A DNA stretch of 36,141 bases from Bacteroidales bacterium (GTDB lineage Bacteria > Bacteroidota > Bacteroidia > Bacteroidales > Muribaculaceae): contig JAAVFG010000005.1 in the NCBI GenBank assembly GCA_014800895.1, forward strand, positions 1-36,141. Reading direction: 5' to 3'. Positions 1 to 7,566 of the stretch are shown piece by piece. A program made the translations under genes and the position numbers. The notes below the pieces were generated by a model. That model made no database searches and was not told where the DNA came from. It saw only the letters and a list, made by a program, of their open reading frames with translations. Position 1 is the first letter of the stretch, and every line of letters begins with the position of its first letter.

Positions 1-91
1 CAGGGGCATCTATCACCTTTTGGCTCAGTCACATAGCCCGCTATGCTCCTTCGCCTGCAAGGCGATATCTGCTCCCTGAGATGCGACCCTG
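1..91. repeat. Palindromic repeat element, copy A (may be cut by the window edge)
   Basis: The ends form an imperfect inverted repeat: 1-11 (CAGGG, GCATCT) pairs with 79-91 (AGATGC, CCCTG) with a 2-nt bulge. Inside are the palindrome CATAGCCCGCTATG (32-45) and a small hairpin, TCGCCT 51-56 with AGGCGA 60-65. The core CATAGCCCGCTATnCTCC (32-49) recurs in reverse orientation inside the large palindrome at 35005-35220. No coding potential is seen. Left boundary unknown because the element starts at base 1. Confidence 0.55.
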
Positions 92-145
92 CATTAACAT
101 TTCTTATTGGATGGAGCCTTATCTCTAAACAAATTCAAAAAAACA

Positions 146-176
146 TTTGTTAAGATAGAAGACAAAATTACTGTTT
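146..176 (+). promoter_or_regulatory. Putative Bacteroidetes promoter of the rubrerythrin gene
   Basis: TTTG at 146-149, a 19-nt spacer, then TACTGTTT at 169-176, an imperfect match to TAnnTTTG. The implied start lies near 183, about 28 nt before the ATG, leaving an A-rich leader with no Shine-Dalgarno sequence, as is usual in Bacteroidetes. The -7 box is imperfect, so confidence is moderate. Confidence 0.4.
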
Positions 177-210
177 AAAACAAAAAGATAAAAATAAAAA
201 GATAGAAATT

Positions 211-765
211 ATGGCAAAGAAATGGATTTGTACCGTTTGTGGTTATATAGCAGAAGGTGAGCAGGCTCCCGAGCAGTGTCCTCAGTGTAAGGCTCCCCGA
301 TCAAAATTCAAGGAGATGGATGAGGATGCACTCTTGAAATTCGTGACTGAGCACGAGATCGGCGTTGCAAAGGGTTGCGACGAGGAGATGATCAAGGACC
401 TCAACAATCACTTCATGGGCGAATGTACAGAGGTAGGTATGTATCTTGCCATGTCTCGCCAGGCTGACCGCGAAGGTTATCCCGAGATTGCTGACGCTTT
501 CAAGCGTTACGCTTGGGAGGAGGCTGAGCACGCTTCTAAATTCGCAGAGCTTCTCGGCGACCATGTTTGGGACACCAAGACAAATCTTGAGAAACGTATG
601 CACGCCGAGGCAGGCGCTAACGAAGATAAGATGCGTATCGCCAAGAATGCGAAAGAGGCTGGTCTCGATGCTATCCACGACACTGTTCATGAGATGGCTA
701 AGGATGAGGCTCGTCACGGTCGCGGCTTCAAGGGTCTTTACGATCGTTACTTCGCTAATAAGTAA
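211..765 (+). CDS. Reverse rubrerythrin (N-terminal rubredoxin plus diiron domain), NADH peroxidase type
   Basis: Oxygen-defence protein of anaerobes. It reduces hydrogen peroxide to water with electrons from NADH delivered through a redox partner, in the cytoplasm. The rubredoxin domain comes first (about residues 1-36) with its four iron ligands Cys7, Cys10, Cys23 and Cys26. A four-helix diiron domain follows, with Glu71/Glu74 and the ExxH pairs Glu104/His107 and Glu166/His169. This order is opposite to classical rubrerythrin and matches the reverse rubrerythrins known from clostridia, often annotated as NADH peroxidase in Bacteroidetes. The 184-residue length is normal. The gene has its own promoter-like sequence and a strong terminator at 788-817, so it is probably monocistronic. 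Family assignment is firm; the electron donor is inferred from the family. Confidence 0.93.
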   Translation: MAKKWICTVCGYIAEGEQAPEQCPQCKAPRSKFKEMDEDALLKFVTEHEIGVAKGCDEEMIKDLNNHFMGECTEVGMYLAMSRQADREGYPEIADAFKRYAWEEAEHASKFAELLGDHVWDTKTNLEKRMHAEAGANEDKMRIAKNAKEAGLDAIHDTVHEMAKDEARHGRGFKGLYDRYFANK

Positions 766-787
766 GAATATCCAAATTCCCTATAAG

Positions 788-817
788 AAAGTCATGCTTC
801 ACGGCATGACTTTTTTT
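788..817 (+). terminator. Intrinsic terminator after rubrerythrin
   Basis: A 10-bp perfect stem (788-797 AAAGTCATGC with 804-813 GCATGACTTT), 6-nt loop, and a T-run continuing to 817. It starts 22 nt after the stop codon. Confidence 0.85.
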
Positions 818-870
818 ATGCAGTAAGGTTTTTTAACCACGTAAATAGGATATGGAGGCTTATGTAAAAT

Positions 871-901
871 TTTGAATACTTACTTATTATTGTTAATTTT
901 G
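871..901 (+). promoter_or_regulatory. Consensus Bacteroidetes promoter directly before ruvX
   Basis: TTTG at 871-874, exactly 19 nt, then TAATTTTG at 894-901: a full match to the Bacteroidetes primary sigma consensus. The ruvX ATG at 906 is only 4 nt past the -7 box, so transcription should start at or within a few bases of the start codon. This would give a leaderless or nearly leaderless mRNA. Confidence 0.7.
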
Positions 902-905
902 CCGT

Positions 906-1331
906 ATGGGAAGAATCTTGGCAATTGACTATGGTAAAAAACGCTGCGGAGTGGCAGCGACAGATATACTCCGGATATCGGCAAACGGGCTTCCTACTGT
1001 CGATACTCCCCGGCTGATGGACTGGCTTAAGGAATATTGCTCGCGCGAAGATGTGGAGCGTATTCTCTTAGGGGATCCTAAACAGCCTAACGGAGCTCCT
1101 TCTGAAAATCTCCCTCGTGTCCGGTCGTTTGCCGGAAGGATAAGGAAAGAATTTCCGGACATACCATTGGAGATGGTGGATGAACGTTTCACTTCCGTTA
1201 TCGCACATCGGGAGATGATAGCCGGTGGATTCAAGAAGTCTGACCGTCAGCAGAAAGGGAGGGCAGATGAGATGTCGGCTGTCCTGATTCTGACCGACTG
1301 GCTGCAATCCAAGAGTAATTTCTCTATCTGA
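906..1331 (+). CDS. ruvX: Putative pre-16S rRNA nuclease / Holliday junction resolvase-like protein (YqgF/RuvX)
   Basis: Small RNase H-fold nuclease of the YqgF/RuvX family, implicated in maturing the 5' end of 16S rRNA and annotated historically as a Holliday junction resolvase. Acidic residues sit in the family positions: Asp8 in the opening strand motif IDYGKKRCGVA, Asp92/Glu93 in VDERFTS, and Asp121 in ADEMSAVLIL. The 141-residue length is typical. It opens a + strand run with def and ettA, 52 nt before def. A consensus promoter ends 4 nt before the ATG; the next Met (residue 39) would remove the first catalytic Asp, so the first ATG is kept. Confidence 0.9.
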   Translation: MGRILAIDYGKKRCGVAATDILRISANGLPTVDTPRLMDWLKEYCSREDVERILLGDPKQPNGAPSENLPRVRSFAGRIRKEFPDIPLEMVDERFTSVIAHREMIAGGFKKSDRQQKGRADEMSAVLILTDWLQSKSNFSI

Positions 1332-1365
1332 TCACTCTTTATACCAAGATTATACCAAGAGTGAT
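1331..1365 (+). repeat. Hairpin with an 11-bp tandem duplication between ruvX and def
   Basis: ATCACTCTT (1331-1339) pairs with AAGAGTGAT (1357-1365). The loop region is made of two tandem copies of TTATACCAAGA (1339-1349 and 1350-1360). There is no following T-run, so it is probably not a terminator; it may affect mRNA stability or processing. Confidence 0.6.
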
Positions 1366-1383
1366 TACTCATAATTAAAGAAT

Positions 1384-1938
1384 ATGATACAACCGATTTA
1401 TATTTATGGCGAACCGGTGCTCCGTCAGGAGGCCGAAGATATCGAGCAGGACTATCCCGGACTGCAGAAGCTTATAAGCGATATGTGGGAGACGATGTAT
1501 AATGCCGATGGAGTGGGACTCGCTGCTCCTCAGATAGGCAAATCTATTGCCCTCATCGTTATAGACGGCTCCCCTCTTGCTGAGGATTTTCCTGAATGTA
1601 AGGATTCGAAGATGGTCATCATCAATCCCGAACTTGAGATTATCGAGGATATGCCCGAGGTGGCGCGCCCCGAGGGTTGTCTCTCTCTACCGGGGCTATC
1701 GGAAGATGTGAAGCGTACAGAGCATATCCGCATGAACTGGCTTGATGAAAATTTCGTGGAGCATGAACAGGAATTTACCGGCTTTCTTGCCCGCATCATC
1801 CAGCATGAGGTGGATCATCTTGTAGGCACGGTGTATACTGACCATGTGTCATCCATCCGCAAACAACTTATCCGCAACAAACTGAATAACCTTGCCAAAG
1901 GGAAAGTCAAAGCATCATATAGAACAGTTCATAAATAA
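1384..1938 (+). CDS. def: Peptide deformylase
   Basis: Removes the formyl group from the N-terminal methionine of new proteins, acting at the ribosome exit. All three family motifs are present: GVGLAAPQIG (residues 43-52), EGCLSLPG (97-104, metal ligand Cys99) and QHEVDHLVG (140-148, metal ligands His141 and His145, catalytic Glu142). The 184-residue length is typical of Bacteroidetes def. It sits between ruvX and ettA, so three translation-related genes are clustered and probably co-transcribed. Its last codons and stop lie within the first of three 20-bp tandem repeats that run to the ettA start. Confidence 0.96.
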   Translation: MIQPIYIYGEPVLRQEAEDIEQDYPGLQKLISDMWETMYNADGVGLAAPQIGKSIALIVIDGSPLAEDFPECKDSKMVIINPELEIIEDMPEVARPEGCLSLPGLSEDVKRTEHIRMNWLDENFVEHEQEFTGFLARIIQHEVDHLVGTVYTDHVSSIRKQLIRNKLNNLAKGKVKASYRTVHK

Positions 1939-1983
1939 TATATACAGTTCATAAGTAACATATACAGTTCAGAAGCAACATAT
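1924..1983 (+). repeat. Three 20-bp tandem repeats filling the def-ettA junction
   Basis: Units at 1924-1943, 1944-1963 and 1964-1983 each begin ACAGTTCA and end in a form of AACATAT or AATATAT. Unit 1 covers the last def codons and its TAA; unit 3 ends immediately before the ettA ATG at 1984. The later units carry point changes relative to the first. Confidence 0.9.
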
Positions 1984-3669
1984 ATGGCAGACGACAAGAA
2001 AATCATCTTCTCGATGGTGGGGGTAAGCAAAATCATACCTCCCCAGCGACAGATTCTAAAGAATATCTATCTATCATTCTTCTACGGAGCGAAAATCGGA
2101 ATTATCGGTCTCAACGGTTCGGGTAAATCCACTCTCCTGAAAATCATAGCGGGATTGGATAAAAGCTATCAGGGTGAGGTGGTGTTCTCTCCGGGTTATA
2201 GCGTGGGCTATCTCGAGCAGGAGCCCAAACTTGATCCTGACAAGACAGTGCTTGAGGTGGTGCGCGAAGGCGCGCAGCATGTCTTTGACCTCCTCAAGGA
2301 GTACGACGAGGTGAACGAGGCATTTGCCGATCCGGAAGTTTTGGAGAATCCCGAAAAGATGGATGCCCTGATAGCCCGCCAGGCTGAGATTCAGGATAAG
2401 CTTGACGCATGCGATGCGTGGAATATAGATAACAAGCTTGAGCGCGCTATGGATGCACTCCGCTGTCCGCCCGACGATAAGAAGATTGCAGTGCTGTCGG
2501 GAGGAGAGAAACGCCGCGTGGCGCTCTGCCGTCTCCTGCTCCAGCAGCCGGATATCCTTCTGCTCGATGAGCCTACCAACCATCTTGACGCCGAGTCGAT
2601 CGACTGGCTCGAGCAGCATCTTCAGCAATATCCCGGCACGGTCATCGCCGTTACACACGACCGTTACTTCCTTGACCATGTGGCAGGCTGGATTCTTGAG
2701 CTCGACCGTGGTGAAGGTATTCCATGGAAGGGTAATTACTCTTCCTGGCTTGATCAGAAGACGCAGCGGATGGCAATGGAGGAGAAGCAGGCAAGCAAGC
2801 GCCGCAAGACCCTTGAGCGCGAGCTGGAATGGGTGCGCATGGCTCCCAAGGCGCGTCAGGCTAAAGGTAAGGCGCGTCTCTCAAGCTACGACCGCCTGAT
2901 GAATGAGGATCAGAAAGAGCGCGAGGAGAAACTCGAAATCTATATCCCGAACGGTCCCCGTTTGGGCAACAAGGTGATCGAGGCTGAGCATCTTGCCAAA
3001 GCATATGATGACAAGGTGCTCTTCAACGACCTTAATTTCTCCCTTCCCCCTAACGGAATCGTTGGCGTAATCGGACCGAACGGTGCTGGTAAGACCACTC
3101 TCTTCCGTCTTATCATGGAGCAGGAGAAACAGGATGCCGGAGAATTTCATGTCGGTGAAACCGTGAAAGTGGCATACGTCGACCAGAATCATAAAGATCT
3201 CGACCCTGAAAAGAGTGTATATGAAGTGATCTCCCAAGGTGTGGAATCTTTCCGCATGGGTGGAAGAGATATGAATGCTCGCGCCTATCTCTCCAAATTC
3301 AATTTTACCGGCGCGGATCAGGAGAAGAAAATCGGTGTGCTCTCCGGAGGAGAAAGAAACCGTCTGCATCTTGCCATGGCATTGAAAGAGGAGGGTAATG
3401 TCCTTCTGCTTGATGAGCCTACCAATGATATCGATGTCAATACTCTCCGCGCCCTTGAGGAGGGTCTTGAGAATTTCGCCGGGTGTGCGGTTGTAGTAAG
3501 CCACGACAGATGGTTCCTCGACCGTATCGCCACCCATATACTTGCATTTGAAGGCGACAGCAAAGTGACTTTCTATGAAGGCTCCTACTCCGAATATGAG
3601 GAATTCAAGAAGAAACGTGACGGCGGGGCGGATACGCCACATCGCATCCGATATAAGAAACTGATTTAA
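1984..3669 (+). CDS. ettA: Energy-dependent translational throttle protein EttA (ABC-F ATPase)
   Basis: Soluble ABC-F ATPase with two nucleotide-binding domains and no membrane segments. In E. coli it binds the ribosomal E site and gates entry into elongation according to ATP/ADP level. Domain 1 has Walker A GLNGSGKST (42-50), signature LSGGEKRR (about 170-178) and Walker B LLLDEPTNHLD (about 192-202). The linker has the basic KARQAKGKARL stretch typical of the family. Domain 2 has GPNGAGKTT (from about 364), LSGGERNR (about 452) and LLLDEPTNDID (about 475). It ends PHRIRYKKLI, very close to the usual EttA C-terminus, and 561 residues fits (about 555 in E. coli). It ends the ruvX-def-ettA run and is followed by a strong terminator. 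Confidence 0.95.
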   Translation: MADDKKIIFSMVGVSKIIPPQRQILKNIYLSFFYGAKIGIIGLNGSGKSTLLKIIAGLDKSYQGEVVFSPGYSVGYLEQEPKLDPDKTVLEVVREGAQHVFDLLKEYDEVNEAFADPEVLENPEKMDALIARQAEIQDKLDACDAWNIDNKLERAMDALRCPPDDKKIAVLSGGEKRRVALCRLLLQQPDILLLDEPTNHLDAESIDWLEQHLQQYPGTVIAVTHDRYFLDHVAGWILELDRGEGIPWKGNYSSWLDQKTQRMAMEEKQASKRRKTLERELEWVRMAPKARQAKGKARLSSYDRLMNEDQKEREEKLEIYIPNGPRLGNKVIEAEHLAKAYDDKVLFNDLNFSLPPNGIVGVIGPNGAGKTTLFRLIMEQEKQDAGEFHVGETVKVAYVDQNHKDLDPEKSVYEVISQGVESFRMGGRDMNARAYLSKFNFTGADQEKKIGVLSGGERNRLHLAMALKEEGNVLLLDEPTNDIDVNTLRALEEGLENFAGCAVVVSHDRWFLDRIATHILAFEGDSKVTFYEGSYSEYEEFKKKRDGGADTPHRIRYKKLI

Positions 3670-3685
3670 ACATCGCATCCGATAT
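3640..3685 (+). repeat. 15-bp direct repeat flanking the ettA stop codon
   Basis: CATCGCATCCGATAT occurs at 3640-3654, inside the last ettA codons, and again at 3671-3685, just after the TAA. It looks like a duplicated fragment of the gene's 3' end, comparable to the def-ettA junction. Confidence 0.85.
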
Positions 3686-3718
3686 TATAGACCGATGTAA
3701 ATAAAACGACATTAGAGA

Positions 3719-3763
3719 AAGAGACCGCAGGGAATAGCATAGCTTCCTGCGGTCTCTTCTTTA
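3719..3763. terminator. Terminator between convergent ettA and the sigma factor gene
   Basis: A 13-bp perfect stem, 3719-3731 with 3746-3758, closes a 14-nt loop and is followed by a T-rich stretch. It lies between two converging genes and may serve both strands. Confidence 0.8.
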
Positions 3764-3800
3764 TTTCACCATCAGATGTTATATTATTACCATAGATGTT

Positions 3801-4406
3801 TTATTTCAAAATCATATGCCCCGAATTTTTCATCTCCTCGCAAACAATCAGCAGGAAAAGAAGCCAGTTGCCATCGGGCATAAACTGTCTCAGCATCCGA
3901 ATGAGGCGAGCCTTTCTTTTCTTGACAGTTATCTCTGCTATCCCTAAGAATTCCGCTATCTCTGCATTTTTCATACCCTTCTCAAAACTCAATTCAAGGA
4001 GCTGACGCATATCTTCAGGTAAGGAATCGATGGCGCTATACAATGCGCTCAATGTCTCCTGGCGGATATAATCCAAAAGAATATCCTCATGTAATTCCGA
4101 GGTGTTTTTAACATACTCCTGATAGTTGACAGCCGCATTATCGGAACGGAAAATCGAGATAGTCTGATTGCGTATACAGGTCAGCATAAAAGCCTTCCAT
4201 TGCTCGGGAGTCTCAAAGCGCTCACGATTATAATAGGTCTTCTCCACAGCAGACTGCACACAGTCTTCCGCCAATACCGACAGATGTCCCGGAAGATACC
4301 CTGCCGCATAGAGAAGCATATCCCTATACATATCTTCATAGAAGGGTGCTATATCCCCTTCCAAGAAATGACGGAAGATATTTTCTGATCTGCGATGGTT
4401 CATCAC
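3801..4406 (-). CDS. ECF-type RNA polymerase sigma-70 factor
   Basis: Alternative sigma factor. Region 2 spans about residues 20-88 (EDCVQSAVEKTYY, then WKAFMLTCIRNQTISIFRS) and region 4 about 120-173, with the helix-turn-helix MKNAEIAEFLGIAEITVKKRKARLI. There is no sigma 1.1 or region 3, as expected for ECF factors. The tail after region 4 (174-201) contains a short hydrophobic run, WLLFLLIVCEE, not standard for the family. In Bacteroidetes, such factors usually pair with a FecR anti-sigma and a SusC carrying an STN domain; both lie about 3-5 kb away on the other strand, so this is the likely partner (inference from proximity). Two Met codons open the frame; the first is used here. It has a near-perfect promoter at 4461-4492. 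Confidence 0.9.
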   Translation of the reverse strand: MMNHRRSENIFRHFLEGDIAPFYEDMYRDMLLYAAGYLPGHLSVLAEDCVQSAVEKTYYNRERFETPEQWKAFMLTCIRNQTISIFRSDNAAVNYQEYVKNTSELHEDILLDYIRQETLSALYSAIDSLPEDMRQLLELSFEKGMKNAEIAEFLGIAEITVKKRKARLIRMLRQFMPDGNWLLFLLIVCEEMKNSGHMILK

Positions 4407-4460
4407 TATTCGACTTTAATACTTTTCGCTGCTGGATATCCGGGTAAACTATAAGTATTA

Positions 4461-4492
4461 CAAAAGTAGTTATATTTTTCCTTAGATACAAA
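4461..4492 (-). promoter_or_regulatory. Promoter of the ECF sigma gene, overlapping the neighbour's terminator
   Basis: On the minus strand, TTTG (4489-4492), 20 nt, then TACTTTTG (4461-4468): a full match to the Bacteroidetes consensus. The expected start is near 4455, about 50 nt before the ATG. The TTTG box is part of the T-run of the terminator of the upstream minus-strand gene. Confidence 0.7.
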
Positions 4493-4538
4493 AAAGGAGG
4501 ATATGAATAATGAGTATCCATATCCTCCTTTATGTATC
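4485..4538 (-). terminator. Terminator of the secreted repeat protein gene
   Basis: A perfect 13-bp stem (4493-4505 with 4519-4531) extended by GATACA/TGTATC (4485-4490 with 4533-4538). Read on the minus strand it is followed by a run of T. It starts about 20 nt past the stop of the 4560-5921 gene. Confidence 0.88.
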
Positions 4539-4559
4539 GGATTGTTATGTAAAGATAAA

Positions 4560-5921
4560 TTAACGTATCACTTTTGCTACTTTAGAGCCTCGTTTCTCAA
4601 TGAAGATACCCTTCTCCGGATTCTGTACACGACGTCCCTGGAGGTCATAGTAAACGGGAGCGACATTCTCGCCGGCAATTTCATCAATTCCGCCCTCCTC
4701 ATCTTCGGGAGCAATGGCACTAAGGGATGCAGTTCCATCTTCTGTGGGAATAAAATTAATTACATAAGTACCGGGCGCAAGATTACATTTCACCGGCTCA
4801 CCGTTTGTAACGAGCATGGTAAAAGGCATGCTGTCGCTCAGATCATTGGGCATAAATGCAGCCATATCTGAATTATAACCATATACCACAGTCTTATCGG
4901 CAGAAGATACGGTTAATTCGCAAGCCTCTTTAACCTCCGCGGTCAGAGAATATGTAATAGTATTTACTGAGACAGGCTCCCCAGTGTCTTCATCCTCATA
5001 TTCCATAGTCTCTACCTTTCGTGTAAACTTATTAGCCTCGCCAAGGACATCATCTCCATTTAAGCCAATAAGATAATACTCCAACTCATCATTCGGTGTC
5101 TGATCATCTGAGAGATTGAAACTGATCATATTCATGGCTCCGTTAGGCATGAAAGTAACATTATAATAACCAGCCTTGAGAGAACTCTTCACAGCCTCAC
5201 CATCGGCACCAAGAAACGCCATAGGAGACTCATCGGTCACCTCCGGAGTCATCGCGCCCATCGCAGGATCAAGACCATAGGTTACGCTGTTTCCGCTGTC
5301 AAGGACGGTGAATCCATTCTCACAAGTAGAAATATAATATTTCGGGAGAAGATATGACACATAGGTCTCTCCATCCTCCTCCTGAACATTCTTCACAAAA
5401 CGACAGGCTGCGGTAGGATCTTCCACGCCATTGAAGCCGATAAGATAGAAGCTCTCATCATCTTCTTCCGGATTTAAAGATTTGAATTGCAGAATCCATG
5501 TATCTCCTCCCATATCGCCTTCAGTATCCTCAAAGACAGACATAAAGACAGTATACTCACCGGGCTTCAGGTCATAGTTGATAGCCGGACCGCCTTCTGC
5601 AAGATACACCATGCTATTGTTGGCAAGATTGTTGGTGATGCCAAACTCATTGTCTACATCAAATCCGAGCGAGAATCCGTTTGGACCTGAAACGGTAAGA
5701 CTACCTGTTGACTCTGTCACCTCCACATTTGAGATGCTCCAGCGCCACAGACCCTCGTCAATATCATCCTCGTCTCGCTCTCCCAAAACGAAAAGATTTG
5801 AGGCACTTTCAGTCTGAACGCCATTCAGACCTTTTAGATAGAGATTTCCTTGCGGAACAGACGCCGTCATGGAAGAAGCGGCGAAAAGCAACGATGCTGA
5901 TAAAAGTAAAGATTTCTTCAT
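4560..5921 (-). CDS. Secreted protein of three tandem similar modules with a type IX secretion-like C-terminus
   Basis: No named function recognised. An Sec signal peptide (about residues 1-20, MKKSLLLSASLLFAASS) is followed by three related modules at about 27-148, 158-270 and 282-404. Each opens with a Y-L-x-G-x-N-G motif (LYLKGLNG, FYLIGFNG, YYLIGLNG), passes a line of the form F/M-x-x-L/V-x-x-x-G-E/P-x-x-x, and closes with L-x-P/A-G-x-Y-x-V-x-F. The C-terminus (about 423-453) has YYDLQGRRV, GIFI and a final KVAKVIR, resembling sorting tails of surface or secreted Bacteroidetes proteins. It is acidic outside the tail. It is transcribed away from the TlpA-FecR-SusCD cluster and lies between that cluster and its probable sigma factor, so it may be a surface accessory of that system (inference). 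Confidence 0.8.
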   Translation of the reverse strand: MKKSLLLSASLLFAASSMTASVPQGNLYLKGLNGVQTESASNLFVLGERDEDDIDEGLWRWSISNVEVTESTGSLTVSGPNGFSLGFDVDNEFGITNNLANNSMVYLAEGGPAINYDLKPGEYTVFMSVFEDTEGDMGGDTWILQFKSLNPEEDDESFYLIGFNGVEDPTAACRFVKNVQEEDGETYVSYLLPKYYISTCENGFTVLDSGNSVTYGLDPAMGAMTPEVTDESPMAFLGADGEAVKSSLKAGYYNVTFMPNGAMNMISFNLSDDQTPNDELEYYLIGLNGDDVLGEANKFTRKVETMEYEDEDTGEPVSVNTITYSLTAEVKEACELTVSSADKTVVYGYNSDMAAFMPNDLSDSMPFTMLVTNGEPVKCNLAPGTYVINFIPTEDGTASLSAIAPEDEEGGIDEIAGENVAPVYYDLQGRRVQNPEKGIFIEKRGSKVAKVIR

Positions 5922-6056
5922 CTGCTTGATTATTATTAAATTAGTTTTTTTCTTAGGAAAATACCGGCGTAGTGGAACTCGTCTGCATCATCTTATAATA
6001 AACTATACGCAATCCCCGGCTTATAGTATACCATTATTTAAGAAAAAATTTAGATA

Positions 6057-6064
6057 TACTTTTA
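6057..6064 (+). promoter_or_regulatory. Possible -7 box before the TlpA-FecR-SusCD cluster
   Basis: TACTTTTA matches TAnnTTTG at all but the last base and would start transcription about 50 nt before the ATG at 6122. No TTTG is seen at the right distance upstream, which would fit a promoter that is weak or served by an alternative sigma factor. Confidence 0.25.
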
Positions 6065-6121
6065 CTGTCCCTTTGCGTATAATTATTAAAACCCTGAATT
6101 ATCAACCATAAAATTAACTAT

Positions 6122-7525
6122 ATGAAACTTAAACATCTGTTCACTGTTGCTGCTTCAGCCATTATTCTGGCTTCATGTGGCTCAGGCTCTCACAAGAACG
6201 GTGTGGCGCTTGAAGGTGTCCTCGCCACTGACAGCATTCAGGACTTTGTACTCTCTTATGCTCAGGATGGAGATATCCAGAAGTATCGCTACATTAATAT
6301 CAAGCCGGACGATAACGGTCATTTTGAGATAGCCGATTCCCTTCTCCCCGCAGAAGGCGTACATGCCACTCTTTTGGCTGACAATGCCGGTTTCTTCGGC
6401 GTATGGCTCGAACCCGGGAAAACCGCTGTGGCAGATATCTCCGGCACTCCTTCTACAGGGCTTTCTATCTCCTACTCAGGTGATAATGCCGATATCAATG
6501 ATGTGTTTAATGACATCACAACAACCTATGACATCATGGTCTATACTCCTCAGGATCCTTCCGACGCCATGACTAAAGAGGATGCTCTCGCTCGTCTGAA
6601 TAAAGAGCGCAAGCGCATCAATGCCAAGGTAGCGACGCTTAAGGATGATAAGAAACGTGAATATTACACCAAATATGCTGATCTCCTTTCCGACCGTATG
6701 GAGGGATTCGTGATCGAAGACAACGCATACGCTAATGATGCCGAACCGCTTGACGACCCCGCATATCAGGCACTCATCGCAAAAGTTGACCCCAATCTCG
6801 ACCAGTCGCTTGAAACTGCAATGGTGTATGTATGGCTTCGCAATGCCACCCGCGGCATGGATGCCGCTTCTATCGAAGGGAATAAGGCACAGATGGACAT
6901 AATTGACACAAAGATTACAAATCCACGCACTCGCAAAGCGCTCTACAATGCCATCGCCAATAGCTTCTTCGCTTATCAGAAACCCACTCCGGAGGCAGCC
7001 GCTGAATTCATCAAGCTATATGGAGAGAGAGCGAAGGATTATCCCGAATTTATCGACCGTTATACTCTCGTGGCGCAGGGCGTGAAGGAGATAAAGAGCG
7101 GAGATCAGCTCACTTATGATCCTACTATCCAGACTGCTGACGGCAAGACATGCAAGCTTTCCGAACTCTTCGGTAAAGTACTCTATATTGACTTCTGGGC
7201 TACATGGTGCGGACCTTGCTGCAAGCAGATTCCACACCTCGAGAAGCTCGTGGAGAAGATGAAAGGGGAGAAGAATCTCGAGTTTGTAAGTATCTCTTGC
7301 GACACCGATGTGGATGCATGGAAAGCGAAGATTGCAAAAGATAAGCCTGAATGGGCTCAGTATATCTTCGCTCCCGGTGAAGGCGACAAATTCATGACTT
7401 CAATGAATATCACCGGTATTCCCCGCTTCATGTTGTTTGCCCCCGATGGCAAAATCCTCCTGCCTGAGGCTCCCATGCCTTCTGACCCTAAGATTGAACA
7501 GACTCTTCAGGGATATCTGAAATAA
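6122..7525 (+). CDS. TlpA-like disulfide reductase lipoprotein (DUF4369-type N-domain plus thioredoxin domain)
   Basis: Periplasmic or membrane-anchored thiol-disulfide protein. The lipobox LASC puts the lipidated residue at Cys19. Residues about 28-330 form the poorly conserved N-terminal domain usual in Bacteroidetes TlpA-like proteins (DUF4369-like start). The thioredoxin domain covers about 335-467, with the redox motif WCGPC at 362-366 and the cis-proline motif TGIPRFMLF. The residue after the active site is a further Cys (WCGPCC), which is unusual. First gene of a tight run with FecR, SusC and SusD (gaps of 41, 70 and 42 nt). The substrate is unknown. Confidence 0.9.
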   Translation: MKLKHLFTVAASAIILASCGSGSHKNGVALEGVLATDSIQDFVLSYAQDGDIQKYRYINIKPDDNGHFEIADSLLPAEGVHATLLADNAGFFGVWLEPGKTAVADISGTPSTGLSISYSGDNADINDVFNDITTTYDIMVYTPQDPSDAMTKEDALARLNKERKRINAKVATLKDDKKREYYTKYADLLSDRMEGFVIEDNAYANDAEPLDDPAYQALIAKVDPNLDQSLETAMVYVWLRNATRGMDAASIEGNKAQMDIIDTKITNPRTRKALYNAIANSFFAYQKPTPEAAAEFIKLYGERAKDYPEFIDRYTLVAQGVKEIKSGDQLTYDPTIQTADGKTCKLSELFGKVLYIDFWATWCGPCCKQIPHLEKLVEKMKGEKNLEFVSISCDTDVDAWKAKIAKDKPEWAQYIFAPGEGDKFMTSMNITGIPRFMLFAPDGKILLPEAPMPSDPKIEQTLQGYLK

Positions 7526-7566
7526 GAATATCTTTTTCAGCGATTTCTGATATCATAAATTTTTTT

